Assembly: GCA_052326605.1 (NCBI GenBank)
Contig: JBKQMB010000043.1
Coordinates: 68,169 to 132,168, forward strand
Direction: 5' to 3'
Source of the DNA: Bog-756 sp052326605
Lineage (GTDB): Bacteria > Actinomycetota > Acidimicrobiia > Acidimicrobiales > RAAP-2
DNA: 64,000 bases
In this document: positions 30,659-39,442 of the stretch, piece after piece
Layout of the letters: every line of letters starts with the position of its first letter
How positions within the stretch are numbered: position 1 is the stretch's first letter
Program-made: the position numbers and the translations under genes
The notes under the pieces: model-generated
Seen by the model: only the letters and a program-made list of their open reading frames with translations
Database searches by the model: none
Told to the model about the DNA's origin: nothing

Positions 30659-31855
30659 ATGGGCGATGACGATGACACGGCACTCGACCACCCCGTGTTC
30701 GATGCCGACAACCACTACTACGAGGCGGTGGATGCCTTCACCCGCCACCTCGATCCGGCGTTGGGTGCGCGTGTCATCCAGTGGTGCGAGATCGGCGGCC
30801 GGCGGTACCACGTCATCGGCGGGCGGGTGAGCCGGGCCGTGACCAATCCGACCTTCGATCCGGTGGCCTTCCCCGGCGCCATGTACGACTATTTCCGCGG
30901 CAACCCCGACCGTCGGAACCCACTCGAGTTTCTGGCCGGGCGGGAGCCCATCCGCCCTGCCTACCGCGAACCGGAGGCCCGGACAGCCACCCTCGAAGAG
31001 CAGGGACTCGTCGGATGCCTGCTCTTCCCCACTCTGGGGATGATCTACGAGGAGCCGCTGGCCCACGACCCCGAGGCCGTCTGCCACCTCTTTCGGGCAT
31101 TCAACCGGTGGCTCGTCGAGGACTGGACCCTCGACTACGGCGACCGCATCTGTGCCGCGCCCTACATCACCCTGGCCGATCCGAACTGGGCCGCCGAAGA
31201 GTTGGCCTGGGCCCTCGACAACGGGGCGCGCACCGTGGTCATGCGCCCGGCCGCCCCCACCACCACCCAAGGCCGCCGGAGCCCCTTCGACCCGCTGTTC
31301 GACCCGTTCTGGAGCCTGGCCAACGACGCCGGCATCGCCGTGGTCGTGCACGCTGCCGACAGTGGCGTCTCCTCGAACGGCTATGCCGTCGACGGGTTCG
31401 CTGCCACCTTCTCGGGAGGGTGGAAGCCGTCGATCAAGACCTTCGCCATCGAGCAGGCGATCCGTGACTACCTGATCACCCTGATCTTCGACAACCACTT
31501 CGAGCGGTTCCCCAATCTCCGGATCGCCTCGGTGGAGAACGGTGCCCAGTATCTCCCGGACCTCATCAGGAAGCTCCGGTCGACGGCCGACAAGATGCCG
31601 GGCTACTGGAAGGACGACCCGGTGGAGACGCTTCGGCGTCACGTATGGATCAACCCGTTCTGGGAGGACGACGTCTACGAGGTCGCGGAGTGTGTGGGTC
31701 CGGCCCGGGTGATCTTCGGATCCGACTGGCCCCATATCGAGGCGCTCCCCGAGCCCATGGCCTACGTGAAGGAACTGAAGGACTTCGATGCCGGCGACCG
31801 GCGCCTGATCCTCTACGACAACGTGCGGGAGCTGATCACCCTCCGGCCCACCTGA
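30659..31855 (+). CDS. Amidohydrolase 2 family (TIM-barrel metal-dependent hydrolase/decarboxylase)
   Basis: The 398-residue protein is of the ACMSD/2,3-dihydroxybenzoate decarboxylase-like type. The N-terminal metal motif is FDADNHYYE, in place of HxH, and further motifs are VVVHAADSG and the C-terminal IFGSDWPHIEALPEP with the metal-binding aspartate. Such proteins decarboxylate or hydrolyse aromatic or cyclic substrates; this one's substrate is unknown. ATG 30659 follows GAGGAGATC, a good Shine-Dalgarno. A TAGGAT at 30617-30622 could be its -10 element. Confidence 0.87.
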   Translation: MGDDDDTALDHPVFDADNHYYEAVDAFTRHLDPALGARVIQWCEIGGRRYHVIGGRVSRAVTNPTFDPVAFPGAMYDYFRGNPDRRNPLEFLAGREPIRPAYREPEARTATLEEQGLVGCLLFPTLGMIYEEPLAHDPEAVCHLFRAFNRWLVEDWTLDYGDRICAAPYITLADPNWAAEELAWALDNGARTVVMRPAAPTTTQGRRSPFDPLFDPFWSLANDAGIAVVVHAADSGVSSNGYAVDGFAATFSGGWKPSIKTFAIEQAIRDYLITLIFDNHFERFPNLRIASVENGAQYLPDLIRKLRSTADKMPGYWKDDPVETLRRHVWINPFWEDDVYEVAECVGPARVIFGSDWPHIEALPEPMAYVKELKDFDAGDRRLILYDNVRELITLRPT

Positions 31856-31900
31856 ACGGTCGGACCGACCCGGGGTCGCCAGTACGTCCCGGACCCGGTG

Positions 31901-32080
31901 TCAGTGCCCGTGGCCTCGGCCTCGGCCTCTCGAGCGTCGGGCCCCCTTGCCGTGGTGGGTCTCGTGATGGTGGGCGTTGCGCTCGTCCTCCTCACGGTGC
32001 CGGGCTCGTCGACTGCGGCCGACGAAACCGCCGGCCACGATCACTACCAGCACGATGGCCATCACCAACCAGATCAGCAT
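31901..32080 (-). CDS. Small single-pass membrane protein
   Basis: This 59-residue protein starts MLIWLVMAIVLVVIVAGGFV, a membrane helix, followed by a highly basic and His-rich cytoplasmic tail (RRARHREEDERNAHHHETHH, then KGARRSRGRGRGHGH). Size, topology and composition fit the many small actinobacterial membrane proteins with basic tails; the His/Arg cluster might bind metal or nucleic acid, which is a guess. It lies 82 bp downstream of the tRNA-Pro gene on the same strand. Confidence 0.55.
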   Translation of the reverse strand: MLIWLVMAIVLVVIVAGGFVGRSRRARHREEDERNAHHHETHHGKGARRSRGRGRGHGH

Positions 32081-32162
32081 TGCTGCGCCCCTTCGTCGCT
32101 CTGTCTGCCTGCGGCAGGCGAGCCCGCCACCGAGCCCGCGGGTGGGCTCGCCTGTCCCTCGT

Positions 32163-32240
32163 TGGTCGGGCTGCCGGGATTTGAACCCGGGACCTCTTGA
32201 CCCCCAGTCAAGCGCGCTAACCAAGCTGCGCCACAGCCCG
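32163..32240 (-). tRNA. tRNA-Pro (anticodon GGG)
   Basis: The minus strand folds into a cloverleaf: acceptor CGGGCTG/CAGCCCG, D-arm GCGC...GCGC, anticodon stem CTTGA/TCAAG with loop CTGGGGG (anticodon GGG), and T-arm CCGGG-TTCAAAT-CCCGG. The discriminator is A and CCA is encoded in the gene. It reads the proline codons CCC and CCU. Confidence 0.95.
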
Positions 32241-32856
32241 CTCCTGGTCAGCGGCCTACGGAGTCCGCAGATTAGCCAACCAAAAAGGGCCAGTAGCCAA
32301 CGCCTTGGGGACAAGGCTTCAGGACCGACCCTGCCGAGATCCTAGTCTCATTCGGGAACACTCCCCCACCGGCGGTCGCTCTCCTGCCGTGCCGTGCAGC
32401 ACGGACCACTGCGCCATGGCCGTCACGGCCGAACCGGGAAGTGCCTGGTACGTCGGCACTCCGGCCACCGCGTCGGCACTCCGCACGGGATCGCGCCCGT
32501 GCTCCTCCAATGCTCGGCGACGGGGTCGAGAACGACAGGGCGGGCAGCCGGAGGCGTAGATGGACGTTGTGCAAACGCAATGCCTCTGCGGGCCCTTTGG
32601 CCCTGTTGACCGCATCCGTGTCGGCATAGGTTCGAGCCATTCGGCCGGGTGTTCGATCGCTCCGTTGGAGCTGGCCGTGATTGTCGTGGTCGTTCTCCCA
32701 GTGGTATCCATGAGGGGCACGCATGGACAGCAAGGAGCCAGGATGGGCGAGCTATCCCCGGTGCCCGGTCGTAGGTGGCCGGCGCAGGGGTCGTGCCACG
32801 GGGCGACTCGATCTTGACGGGACGGTTACCGATGCAGCCAACTGTGGACACGGCCG
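32241..32856. other. 616-bp intergenic region
   Basis: No convincing gene is seen. Several overlapping short frames exist on both strands. One 45-codon frame (32723-32860) ends in an ATGA overlap with the next gene but shows no recognisable motif and was not annotated. Confidence 0.5.
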
Positions 32857-33195
32857 ATGAGTAGCAGCGAATGGCAGAAGGCCTCGATCGAACGCGCCAT
32901 CCCCACCGCGTTGGACGACAAGCACGTCGAGATGGAGTGGAAGCTGAAAGGCGTGCAGGACCCGGCTTGGGATCATGCGTTCCACGCCGCCGCACAACCC
33001 CGCGTCGGTGCCGGAGACTTCGTCTACGGGCTGGATCCCAAAGTGTCCGGCGATCGGATTCGCTGGACCGTTCCGACGGAAAGCGCCCAGGAGTCCACCG
33101 AAGAAGTGCTGAAGCGGGTCGCTGCGGCAAACAAGAGGTTCCGAGAGGTATTGGACGAACGGGCCGCACACCAGGCCCGGCAACAGGGGCGCTAG
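32857..33195 (+). CDS. Conserved hypothetical protein
   Basis: The 112-residue protein is hydrophilic with a short Trp-rich N-terminus (SSSEWQKASIERAIPTALDD then KHVEMEWKLKGVQDPAWDHA), a middle beta region and a helical Lys/Arg-rich C-terminus (LKRVAAANKRFREVLDERAA). No signal peptide or known motif is visible. ATG 32857 lacks a Shine-Dalgarno and no TAnnnT hexamer is at leaderless distance. Its frame and amino-acid make-up are consistent with coding, but I do not recognise the family. Confidence 0.5.
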   Translation: MSSSEWQKASIERAIPTALDDKHVEMEWKLKGVQDPAWDHAFHAAAQPRVGAGDFVYGLDPKVSGDRIRWTVPTESAQESTEEVLKRVAAANKRFREVLDERAAHQARQQGR

Positions 33196-33307
33196 ACACC
33201 CGTACCCGCCGGAAGCCTGCGCTCGGGCAGGGGCGTGGGACTCGGGCGGGGTGGTCGGACGGATATGAATGGCGACTCGGGGACGTTTAGCTCTTGAAAA
33301 CGACCGA

Positions 33308-33556
33308 ATGCAGGTTCACCATGGCGATAGTGAGGGGCCGAGGCGGTGGGCCACCGTGCCAGCAGGAGTTGGGGATCGGATCGTGGTTTCCGGGCGTTGG
33401 AGCGGCCGGCGCGACCGTGCCTGCAGGGTCTTGGACGTCCTGGATGCAAGCGGCGGCCCCCGCTACGTCGTCCGGTGGGACGATACCGGCCAGGTGGAGC
33501 TCTTCTCCTCGGGGCTCGGCGGCGCCGCCGTGCACTATCGGCACGCGCGGCGCTGA
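33308..33556 (+). CDS. DUF1918 domain protein
   Basis: The core VGDRIVVSGRWSGRRDRACR, then VLDVLDASGGPRYVVRWDDT and a final short strand with VELFSS, is the DUF1918 SH3-like barrel, a ~60-residue module found widely in actinobacteria. ATG 33308 gives 82 residues; GTG 33356, closer to the domain, gives 66. The role is unknown; small proteins of this fold often bind proteins or nucleic acid. Confidence 0.78.
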   Translation: MQVHHGDSEGPRRWATVPAGVGDRIVVSGRWSGRRDRACRVLDVLDASGGPRYVVRWDDTGQVELFSSGLGGAAVHYRHARR

Positions 33557-33697
33557 GTGCGACGCTGGCTCGGCGTCGCTGCCCTGGCGGCCGGGCGCGG
33601 ACGCGCATCTGGTCACGTCGTTGCCGCCGATGGACACGGTGACCAGGCCCGCCCTACGTCTACGAAGCAAGGCTGACAGCCACGGAGAGTGGTGATA

Positions 33698-33895
33698 CTA
33701 GACGTGGTGGATCACCCAGGTGATCCCCTGGAACGCCCGGTAGCCCAGGTAGATGACCGTGGCCACCACCATGAACTTGAAGTACCACGGGGAGTTGCGG
33801 TGCTCCAACGGCTCCGAGCCGCAGAACGGACACAGGCCCTCCTCGGTGAGCTCGTCCGTTCCGAGCCGCTCGTTGCACTGCTCACACCAGGGCAT
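33698..33895 (-). CDS. Small zinc-ribbon membrane protein
   Basis: The 65-residue protein begins MPWCEQCNERLGTDELTEEG and continues LCPFCGSEPL, two CxxC knuckles that make a zinc ribbon, followed by one membrane helix (FMVVATVIYLGYRAF). ATG 33895 (MPWC) is preferred over GTG 33919. Such small membrane-tethered zinc ribbons occur across actinobacteria without known function. It lies 60 bp downstream of der on the same strand. Confidence 0.68.
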   Translation of the reverse strand: MPWCEQCNERLGTDELTEEGLCPFCGSEPLEHRNSPWYFKFMVVATVIYLGYRAFQGITWVIHHV

Positions 33896-33955
33896 GGGGC
33901 ACCGGTCCTTCGCTGGCACCGCGGCCTCGGCTCGACGTGGCTGGCTTCACCGGCG

Positions 33956-35356
33956 TCACCGTCTGCGCCCCCCACCCCCGTTGGCGCCCTTGGCCCGCAC
34001 CCGTAACTTGATCGGCGTCGGTCCCAGTTCGAACCGCTCCCGCAGCCCCCGCTCGACATACCGGAGGTAGGTGGGCTGGAGGCGCCCGTTGGTGAACAGC
34101 GTGAAGGTCGGGGGATCGCTGGCCCCCTGCACCGCGTACTGGATCCTGGCCCCGACCGGGGGATGTGCCACCTGAATCGACTTGAGGGCCCGGTTGAGCT
34201 CTCCGGTCGGGATGCGCGAATGGTAGGCCTGCTCGGCGGCGGCGACGGCCGGGAGGATCTGGTGCACTCCCAGGCCGGACAGCGCGCTCACCTTCAGGAC
34301 CGGTGCCTCGCCCAGGAAGGCCAGGCGGTCGCCGACGTCGACCAGGATGTCGGTCCGGTCCTCGGTGGCGATGAGCTCCCACTTGTTGAGCACCACCACC
34401 ACCGGGCATCCGGCGGCGCCGATCCGTTCGGCCAACCGTTGGTCCTGGTGGGTGATGCCGGCAGTGGCGTCGATGATCAACAGAGCGATGTCGGCGCGGT
34501 CGAGCGCGTCGAGCGCCCGGAGCACGGAGAAGTACTCGGTGCCGCGTTCCGTGCGCGATTTCCTGCGCATGCCCGCCGTGTCGATGAAGCACACGGTGCC
34601 CTCGGGTGTCACGACCACGGTGTCCACCGCGTCCCGGGTGGTGCCGGGCGCGTCGTGGGTGACCGAGCGCTCGTCGCCCACCAGGCGGTTGAACAGTGTC
34701 GACTTGCCCACGTTGGGCCGTCCCACCAGCGCCACTCGGGGGACCTGCGCCCCGCTTCCCTGCCCGTCGACTGCTTCCGGACCGCCCGGCTCGGCCTCCT
34801 CCGGCGCGTCGTCGGGCCCGGGCCCGGTGGGCAGCAGGCGGACCACATGGTCGAGCATGTCTCCGGTGCCCCGTCCGTGCAGGGCGCTGATCGGCCATGG
34901 GTCGCCGAGGCCGAGGGAGACGGCGTCCCATGCGTCCGACTCGCGTTGCGACGAGTCCACCTTGTTGACCACCACCCGGACCGGTCGACCCGAACGCTTG
35001 AGCACCCGCGCCACGCCAAGGTCCTCGTCGGTGAGGCCGACCGTGACGTCGACGACGAACAGGATCACGGCGGCCTCGGCGATGGCCCGCTCGGCCTGGG
35101 CACTGACCTGGACGTCGAGCGGATCGTCACTGGACAGCCATCCACCGGTGTCGACGACGGTGAAGGCGTGCCCGCACCACTCAGCATCCAACTCCTTGCG
35201 GTCGCGGGTGACCCCGGGCCGCTCCTCGACCACGGCGGCCCGGCGCCCCACGATGCGGTTGACGAGGGTTGACTTGCCCACATTGGGGCGGCCGGCGACG
35301 ACCACTAGGGGCCGTTCGCCCACCGCCGGTCCGTAGTCGGTGCCGGTGGGCGTCAT
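33956..35356 (-). CDS. der: GTPase Der (EngA)
   Basis: This essential GTPase with two G domains acts in 50S ribosome assembly. The 466-residue protein has G1 AGRPNVGKST and VGRPNVGKST, G3 VVDTGG and FIDTAG, G4 VVNKVD and VLNKWE, and the C-terminal KH-like domain (RALKSIQVAHPPVGARIQYA). The acidic linker between domains is long. ATG 35356 overlaps the stop of the DUF512 gene (ATGA), so the two are coupled. Confidence 0.97.
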   Translation of the reverse strand: MTPTGTDYGPAVGERPLVVVAGRPNVGKSTLVNRIVGRRAAVVEERPGVTRDRKELDAEWCGHAFTVVDTGGWLSSDDPLDVQVSAQAERAIAEAAVILFVVDVTVGLTDEDLGVARVLKRSGRPVRVVVNKVDSSQRESDAWDAVSLGLGDPWPISALHGRGTGDMLDHVVRLLPTGPGPDDAPEEAEPGGPEAVDGQGSGAQVPRVALVGRPNVGKSTLFNRLVGDERSVTHDAPGTTRDAVDTVVVTPEGTVCFIDTAGMRRKSRTERGTEYFSVLRALDALDRADIALLIIDATAGITHQDQRLAERIGAAGCPVVVVLNKWELIATEDRTDILVDVGDRLAFLGEAPVLKVSALSGLGVHQILPAVAAAEQAYHSRIPTGELNRALKSIQVAHPPVGARIQYAVQGASDPPTFTLFTNGRLQPTYLRYVERGLRERFELGPTPIKLRVRAKGANGGGGRRR

Positions 35357-36795
35357 CGGGGTGCCCCCAAGGACACGGGCACCCGCTCGGGGATGGGCGC
35401 TTCCCCCGACGATGCGTCCATGCTCTCCAACGCGCGTCGGAGGGACAGCCCGTCGGTGGGAACCACCTCGACCGGGCGGGGCAGGTCGGCGACGGTCAGG
35501 TCGTCGAGGAACCTTCCCTCCGAGAGGCAGGAGTCCGGCAGCAGGTAACGGTGCCCTTCGGGCTGGTGCCGGAGCGCCTCGATCAGGTCGGTGCCGGTCA
35601 GGAGGCCCGAGACTCCGATGTTCCCCCCGAAGTAGTGGTTGACGACGGGCACCAGTCGGATGTCGCGTCGCGGGAGGGATGCCACCAGGGGAGCCAGCAC
35701 CCTGGCGCCGTACTCCCCGGTCAGGATGGCCACGGGTACGCCGTGGTGCGAGGAGTGCACTCCGCCCGGCGCCCGGGGCGACCGGTAGCCCGAGGCCGGC
35801 GCCCCGTCCACGGCGGCGAAGAACCCCGGGCGCACGCCGAGGGCCGCGTGCTCGTCGCCGCCGAAGGCGGCTTCGAAGGCCCTGGCCATGCCCAGCCCGT
35901 TCTCGTGCTGGGGGAATCCTTCGTAGGTGTGGGCCGGAGGGAAGGGCCGCTCGGCCATCAGGTAGTACTCGTCGGCCGCGAACACCATCCGGCGCCCGAT
36001 GGCGGAGAGGAACGTGTCCTGCCACGCCACAATGGTGTCGCACACGGCGGCGGCCTCGTCCCGGGTATGGGGGCGCATGGCTTCCTCGTGGGAGAACCTG
36101 CTCACCCCGAGCGGCACGCAGGCCACGGTGGCCAGCGTGGGATAGCGGTCGAGCACGCCGGCGAGGGTGTCCTCGAGCACCTGCCCATCGTTGCGCCCCG
36201 GACACACCACCACCTGCCCGTGGACCTCGATGCCCCCCTCGAGCAGTGCGCCCAGCCAGCGCAGGCTGGTGGCGCCCCGCCGGTTCCGCAGCAGGTCGGC
36301 CCTCCTGTCCGGATCCGTGGCGTGGATGGACACGAACAGGGGACTGAGGCGCTCGGTGAGCACCCGTTCGAGGTCCATCTCGGTGAATCGGGTCAGGGTG
36401 GTGAAGTTGCCGTAGAGGAAGGACAGGCGGTAGTCGTCGTCCTTCATGGACAGGCTCCGGCGCATTCCCTTGGGAAGCTGGTGAATGAAGCAGAACTCGC
36501 AGTGGTTGTCACAGGTGCGGACCCGGTCGAAGACGGCCGAGGAGACTTCGATGCCCAGGGGCTCGCCGGGTTGCTTGCGGACGGACAGCGCCACCGGCTC
36601 GGGCAGACCACGCCGGCGGACCACCAGGTCGAGCTCCGGTTCGTCGACCAGCAGGCTGTACTCGATCACGTCGCGCGGGGACCGCCCGTTGAGGGAGAGG
36701 ATCTCGTCACCGGATCGGACCCCGGACAGCGCGGCCGGCGACGATTCGGTGACGGAGACGACCTTGGGTGCCGTCGTCACTCTGGGCGCCGACAT
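35353..36795 (-). CDS. DUF512 radical-SAM/PDZ protein
   Basis: The 480-residue protein combines an N-terminal PDZ-like segment (VTESSPAALSGVRSGDEILS), a radical-SAM cluster motif (RTCDNHCEFCFIHQLPKGMR, CxxxCxxC), and the DUF512 C-terminal domain (MVFAADEYYLMAERPFPPAH and GVPVAILTGEYGARVLAPLV). The family is conserved next to der across many bacteria; its reaction is unknown. The pairing with Der suggests a link to ribosome or translation maturation. It starts at ATG 36795. Confidence 0.9.
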   Translation of the reverse strand: MSAPRVTTAPKVVSVTESSPAALSGVRSGDEILSLNGRSPRDVIEYSLLVDEPELDLVVRRRGLPEPVALSVRKQPGEPLGIEVSSAVFDRVRTCDNHCEFCFIHQLPKGMRRSLSMKDDDYRLSFLYGNFTTLTRFTEMDLERVLTERLSPLFVSIHATDPDRRADLLRNRRGATSLRWLGALLEGGIEVHGQVVVCPGRNDGQVLEDTLAGVLDRYPTLATVACVPLGVSRFSHEEAMRPHTRDEAAAVCDTIVAWQDTFLSAIGRRMVFAADEYYLMAERPFPPAHTYEGFPQHENGLGMARAFEAAFGGDEHAALGVRPGFFAAVDGAPASGYRSPRAPGGVHSSHHGVPVAILTGEYGARVLAPLVASLPRRDIRLVPVVNHYFGGNIGVSGLLTGTDLIEALRHQPEGHRYLLPDSCLSEGRFLDDLTVADLPRPVEVVPTDGLSLRRALESMDASSGEAPIPERVPVSLGAPR

Positions 36796-36865
36796 GCAGC
36801 CAGGTTACCTTGTCCCCTGCTCCGCTCCGACGTCGGGACCGGTCCGGGAAGCCCGAATGCCCCGG

Positions 36866-36871
36866 TAGCCT
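36866..36871 (+). promoter_or_regulatory. Candidate -10 element for leaderless ispH
   Basis: TAGCCT lies 6 nt before GTG 36878. The divergent DUF512 gene starts 83 bp away. Confidence 0.45.
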
Positions 36872-36877
36872 GGGCAG

Positions 36878-38008
36878 GTGACCGTCGATCGAGTGCTCCT
36901 GGCCGAGCCCAGGGGGTTCTGTGCCGGGGTGGAGAAGGCGATCAAGGCGTTGGCCTGGATGGTCAGGGTCTTCGAGCCGCCGGTCTACTGCTACCACGAG
37001 ATCGTCCACAACCGGCACGTGGTCGACCAGTTCCGCGCCCACGGCGTCATCTTCGTCGACGACGTACGCGAAGTGCCCGCCGGCGCCCCCCTGATGCTCT
37101 CCGCCCACGGATCGGCGCCCGAGGTGGTCTCGGCCGCACGCGACGAGGGCCGGGTGGTGGTGGACGCCGTCTGCCCCCTCGTCACCAAGGTCCACCATGA
37201 GCTCAAGGTCCGGGCCCGGAAGGGCTACACCATCCTCTACGTGGGCCACCACGGCCACGAGGAGGCGGTGGGAACGATGGCCGTGGCTCCCGACTCGGTG
37301 CAGCTGCTCGAACGTGTCGAGGACGTCGACCGGATCGCGGATCTCGAGGGCAGTGGCGGAGAGTCCCGCCAGGTGGCACTTCTGGCCCAGACCACCCTCA
37401 GCCACGACGAGTGGGCGGGCATCGTCGATCGGGCGCGCCAACGGTTCCCCGACCTGTGGATGCCCAATCGGAGCGACCTGTGCTTCGCGACCACCAACCG
37501 TCAGGCGGCGCTCAAGGCCATCGCCGGGCAGGCCGACGCGGTGGTGGTCATCGGCTCGGAGAACTCGTCCAACACGGTGGCCCTCGAACAGGTGGCCGTG
37601 GCCTTCGGCTGCCCCCGCGTGATCCGGGTCAACGACGCCTCCGAGCTGCCCGACGACCTTTCCGGCATCGTCGGGGTCACCGCGGGGGCCTCCGCGCCGG
37701 AGGCCCTGGTGCGGGCGGTGGTGGAGCGTCTGGCCCCCGTCCACGGGGTGCAGGGCTCGGCGGTGACCGTCGAGGAGGAGTACTTCCCTCCCCCACCGGA
37801 GCTCCGCGAACTGCTCCGAGCGCTGGTGGCGGCGCTGTCGTTGCTCAGTGGGGCTCCCGACCCCCACCCGGGCGGGACCGGGCCTCCTGCAGCCGACGCC
37901 GAGTCCACGGTGCTGGCCGACGACAGGACCATCGCTGCGGCCGATGTGCTCGAGCGGCTGGACGGCTGGTCCGGGGACGTCACGGACCGACGATCGGCGC
38001 GAGAATGA
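36878..38008 (+). CDS. ispH: 4-hydroxy-3-methylbut-2-enyl diphosphate reductase (IspH/LytB)
   Basis: This last enzyme of the MEP isoprenoid pathway uses a [4Fe-4S] cluster to make IPP and DMAPP. The three cluster cysteines are at RGFCAGVEKA, DAVCPLVTKV and SDLCFATTNRQ (canonical TxxCxxTxxRQ). Motifs YHEIVHNRHVVDQ and GSENSSNT bind diphosphate. The 376-residue length includes a ~60-residue C-terminal extension, Pro/Gly-rich, not part of the fold. Start GTG 36878 is supported by TAGCCT at 6 nt. Confidence 0.95.
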   Translation: MTVDRVLLAEPRGFCAGVEKAIKALAWMVRVFEPPVYCYHEIVHNRHVVDQFRAHGVIFVDDVREVPAGAPLMLSAHGSAPEVVSAARDEGRVVVDAVCPLVTKVHHELKVRARKGYTILYVGHHGHEEAVGTMAVAPDSVQLLERVEDVDRIADLEGSGGESRQVALLAQTTLSHDEWAGIVDRARQRFPDLWMPNRSDLCFATTNRQAALKAIAGQADAVVVIGSENSSNTVALEQVAVAFGCPRVIRVNDASELPDDLSGIVGVTAGASAPEALVRAVVERLAPVHGVQGSAVTVEEEYFPPPPELRELLRALVAALSLLSGAPDPHPGGTGPPAADAESTVLADDRTIAAADVLERLDGWSGDVTDRRSARE

Positions 38009-38012
38009 GACG

Positions 38013-38564
38013 ATGACGACGACGTCGTTCACCAGCATGGATGTCTCGACAGGCGACGACTGGGCGCTGATCGGCGCCGAGACCGCCAAGAACCAGGGCC
38101 GGGTCGCCGACCGGGTGCTGGGGATGCTGGACTCGCTGTCCGACGTCGTCGACGGCTTCGCTGTGGACCAACTGACCCACTGCCTCCAGACGGCCACCAG
38201 GGCCGAGCGGGCGGGAGCGGACGACGAACTGGTGGTGGCATCGCTGTGCCACGACATCGGCAAGGCGGTGTCGGTGCCCAACCACCCGCGCATCGCCGCC
38301 GAGATCCTGCGCCCCTACGTGCGGTCGGAGGTGGTCGCCGCCATCCTCTACCACCAGGACTTCCAGGGCCGGCACTCCTACCACCACTTCCGCATGGACC
38401 CCAACCTGCGCGACCACCACCGCGACGAGCCGTGGTACGAGCTGGCCGAGCGGTTCGCCGACGAGTGGGACCAGACAAGCTTCGACCCCGACTACCCCAC
38501 CGAGCCCCTCGTCCATTTCGAGCCGAAGGTACGGGCGGTCTTCGCCAGGCCACACACGATCTGA
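38013..38564 (+). CDS. HD-domain phosphohydrolase or diiron oxygenase-like protein
   Basis: The 183-residue protein has an HD fold with THCLQTATRAERAGADDELV, SLCHDIGKAVSV and AILYHQDFQG, a conserved His/Asp set that can bind a dinuclear metal site as in PhnZ-type (COG4341) oxygenases. The activity, phosphohydrolase or C-P/C-H cleaving oxygenase, cannot be chosen from sequence. ATG 38013 is 4 nt after the ispH stop; TGATG links it to the next gene. Confidence 0.75.
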   Translation: MTTTSFTSMDVSTGDDWALIGAETAKNQGRVADRVLGMLDSLSDVVDGFAVDQLTHCLQTATRAERAGADDELVVASLCHDIGKAVSVPNHPRIAAEILRPYVRSEVVAAILYHQDFQGRHSYHHFRMDPNLRDHHRDEPWYELAERFADEWDQTSFDPDYPTEPLVHFEPKVRAVFARPHTI

Positions 38565-39412
38565 TGGCACCGACCCAGCGGCACCGATGGTTGACCCTCC
38601 CGGACAATCGCCAGCAACGGCGCTACCGGGAGCTCCACCGTCTGGCGCTCGACACGGCACGTTCCGACTTCGAGCAGCGCCACCCCCACGCCCGCTTCGG
38701 CCCGGTGCTTGCCCTGATCGCCGCCTACGAGGAGGAGCGCAACATCGGCGGCGTCCTCAAGGACGTGCCGACCCTCATCGGAGATCTGGAGGTCTCCACC
38801 CTGGTGGTGGTGGACGGCGGTGGTGACAACACCGCCCAGGTCGCCATCGACGCCGGTGTGTTCACCTGCGTGCTGCCGGTCAACCTGGGCCAGGGTGCCG
38901 CCCTCCGGCTCGGGTACGAGCTCGCCGCCGAGCACGGGGCCCGTTTCGTGGTAACCCTCGACGCCGACGGTCAGAACGATCCCTCCGAGATGCCGACCAT
39001 GCTGGAGCCCCTGCTCGACGGCACCGCCGACTTCGTCATCGCTTCCCGCCGACTGGGTGTGGACCGGACCACCGACCGGTTCCGGCAGGCGGGCGTCCAG
39101 CTCTACGCCTGGATCCTCAACGCCATCGTGTCCCAGCGGCTCTCCGACTCCTCGAACGGCTACCGCTCGTTCAGGATCGAGTTGCTCGACGACATCCGTC
39201 CCCATCTGGTGCAGGACCAGTACCAGACAGCAGAGGTGGTGATCACCGCGGCAAGCCGCGGCTGGCGTATCACCCAGCAGCCCACGGTGTGGCATCCCCG
39301 TGCGTCCGGCCCGTCCAAGAAGGGCGGCAACCTGTTCTTCGGCCTGCAGTACGCCCGGGTCATCCTCACCACCTGGCTGCGGGTGGCCGTCGGCAACCGT
39401 CGGCGTTGGTGA
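38564..39412 (+). CDS. Glycosyltransferase family 2
   Basis: The 282-residue GT-A glycosyltransferase has LALIAAYEEERNIGGVLKDV (nucleotide-binding Asp replaced by the EEERNI loop), VVVDGGGDNT, VTLDADGQNDPSEM (the DxD-like DADGQ metal motif) and FVIASRRLG. It resembles dolichol-phosphate mannosyltransferase-like enzymes, with no membrane segment predicted. The acceptor is unknown. The start overlaps the HD-protein stop (TGATG). Confidence 0.87.
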   Translation: MAPTQRHRWLTLPDNRQQRRYRELHRLALDTARSDFEQRHPHARFGPVLALIAAYEEERNIGGVLKDVPTLIGDLEVSTLVVVDGGGDNTAQVAIDAGVFTCVLPVNLGQGAALRLGYELAAEHGARFVVTLDADGQNDPSEMPTMLEPLLDGTADFVIASRRLGVDRTTDRFRQAGVQLYAWILNAIVSQRLSDSSNGYRSFRIELLDDIRPHLVQDQYQTAEVVITAASRGWRITQQPTVWHPRASGPSKKGGNLFFGLQYARVILTTWLRVAVGNRRRW

Positions 39413-39442
39413 GCGCTTCCGGGCCCCGATCCGGCGCCCGGA

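Noticed and set aside
32163..32240. tRNA-Pro as an attachment site for an integrated island
   Set aside because: No integrase gene and no repeated tRNA 3' end lie nearby; neighbouring genes look native.
32723..32860. 45-codon frame ending with ATGA overlap to the next gene
   Set aside because: The overlap suggests coupling, but there is no Shine-Dalgarno, no -10 hexamer at leaderless distance and no similarity to anything I know.
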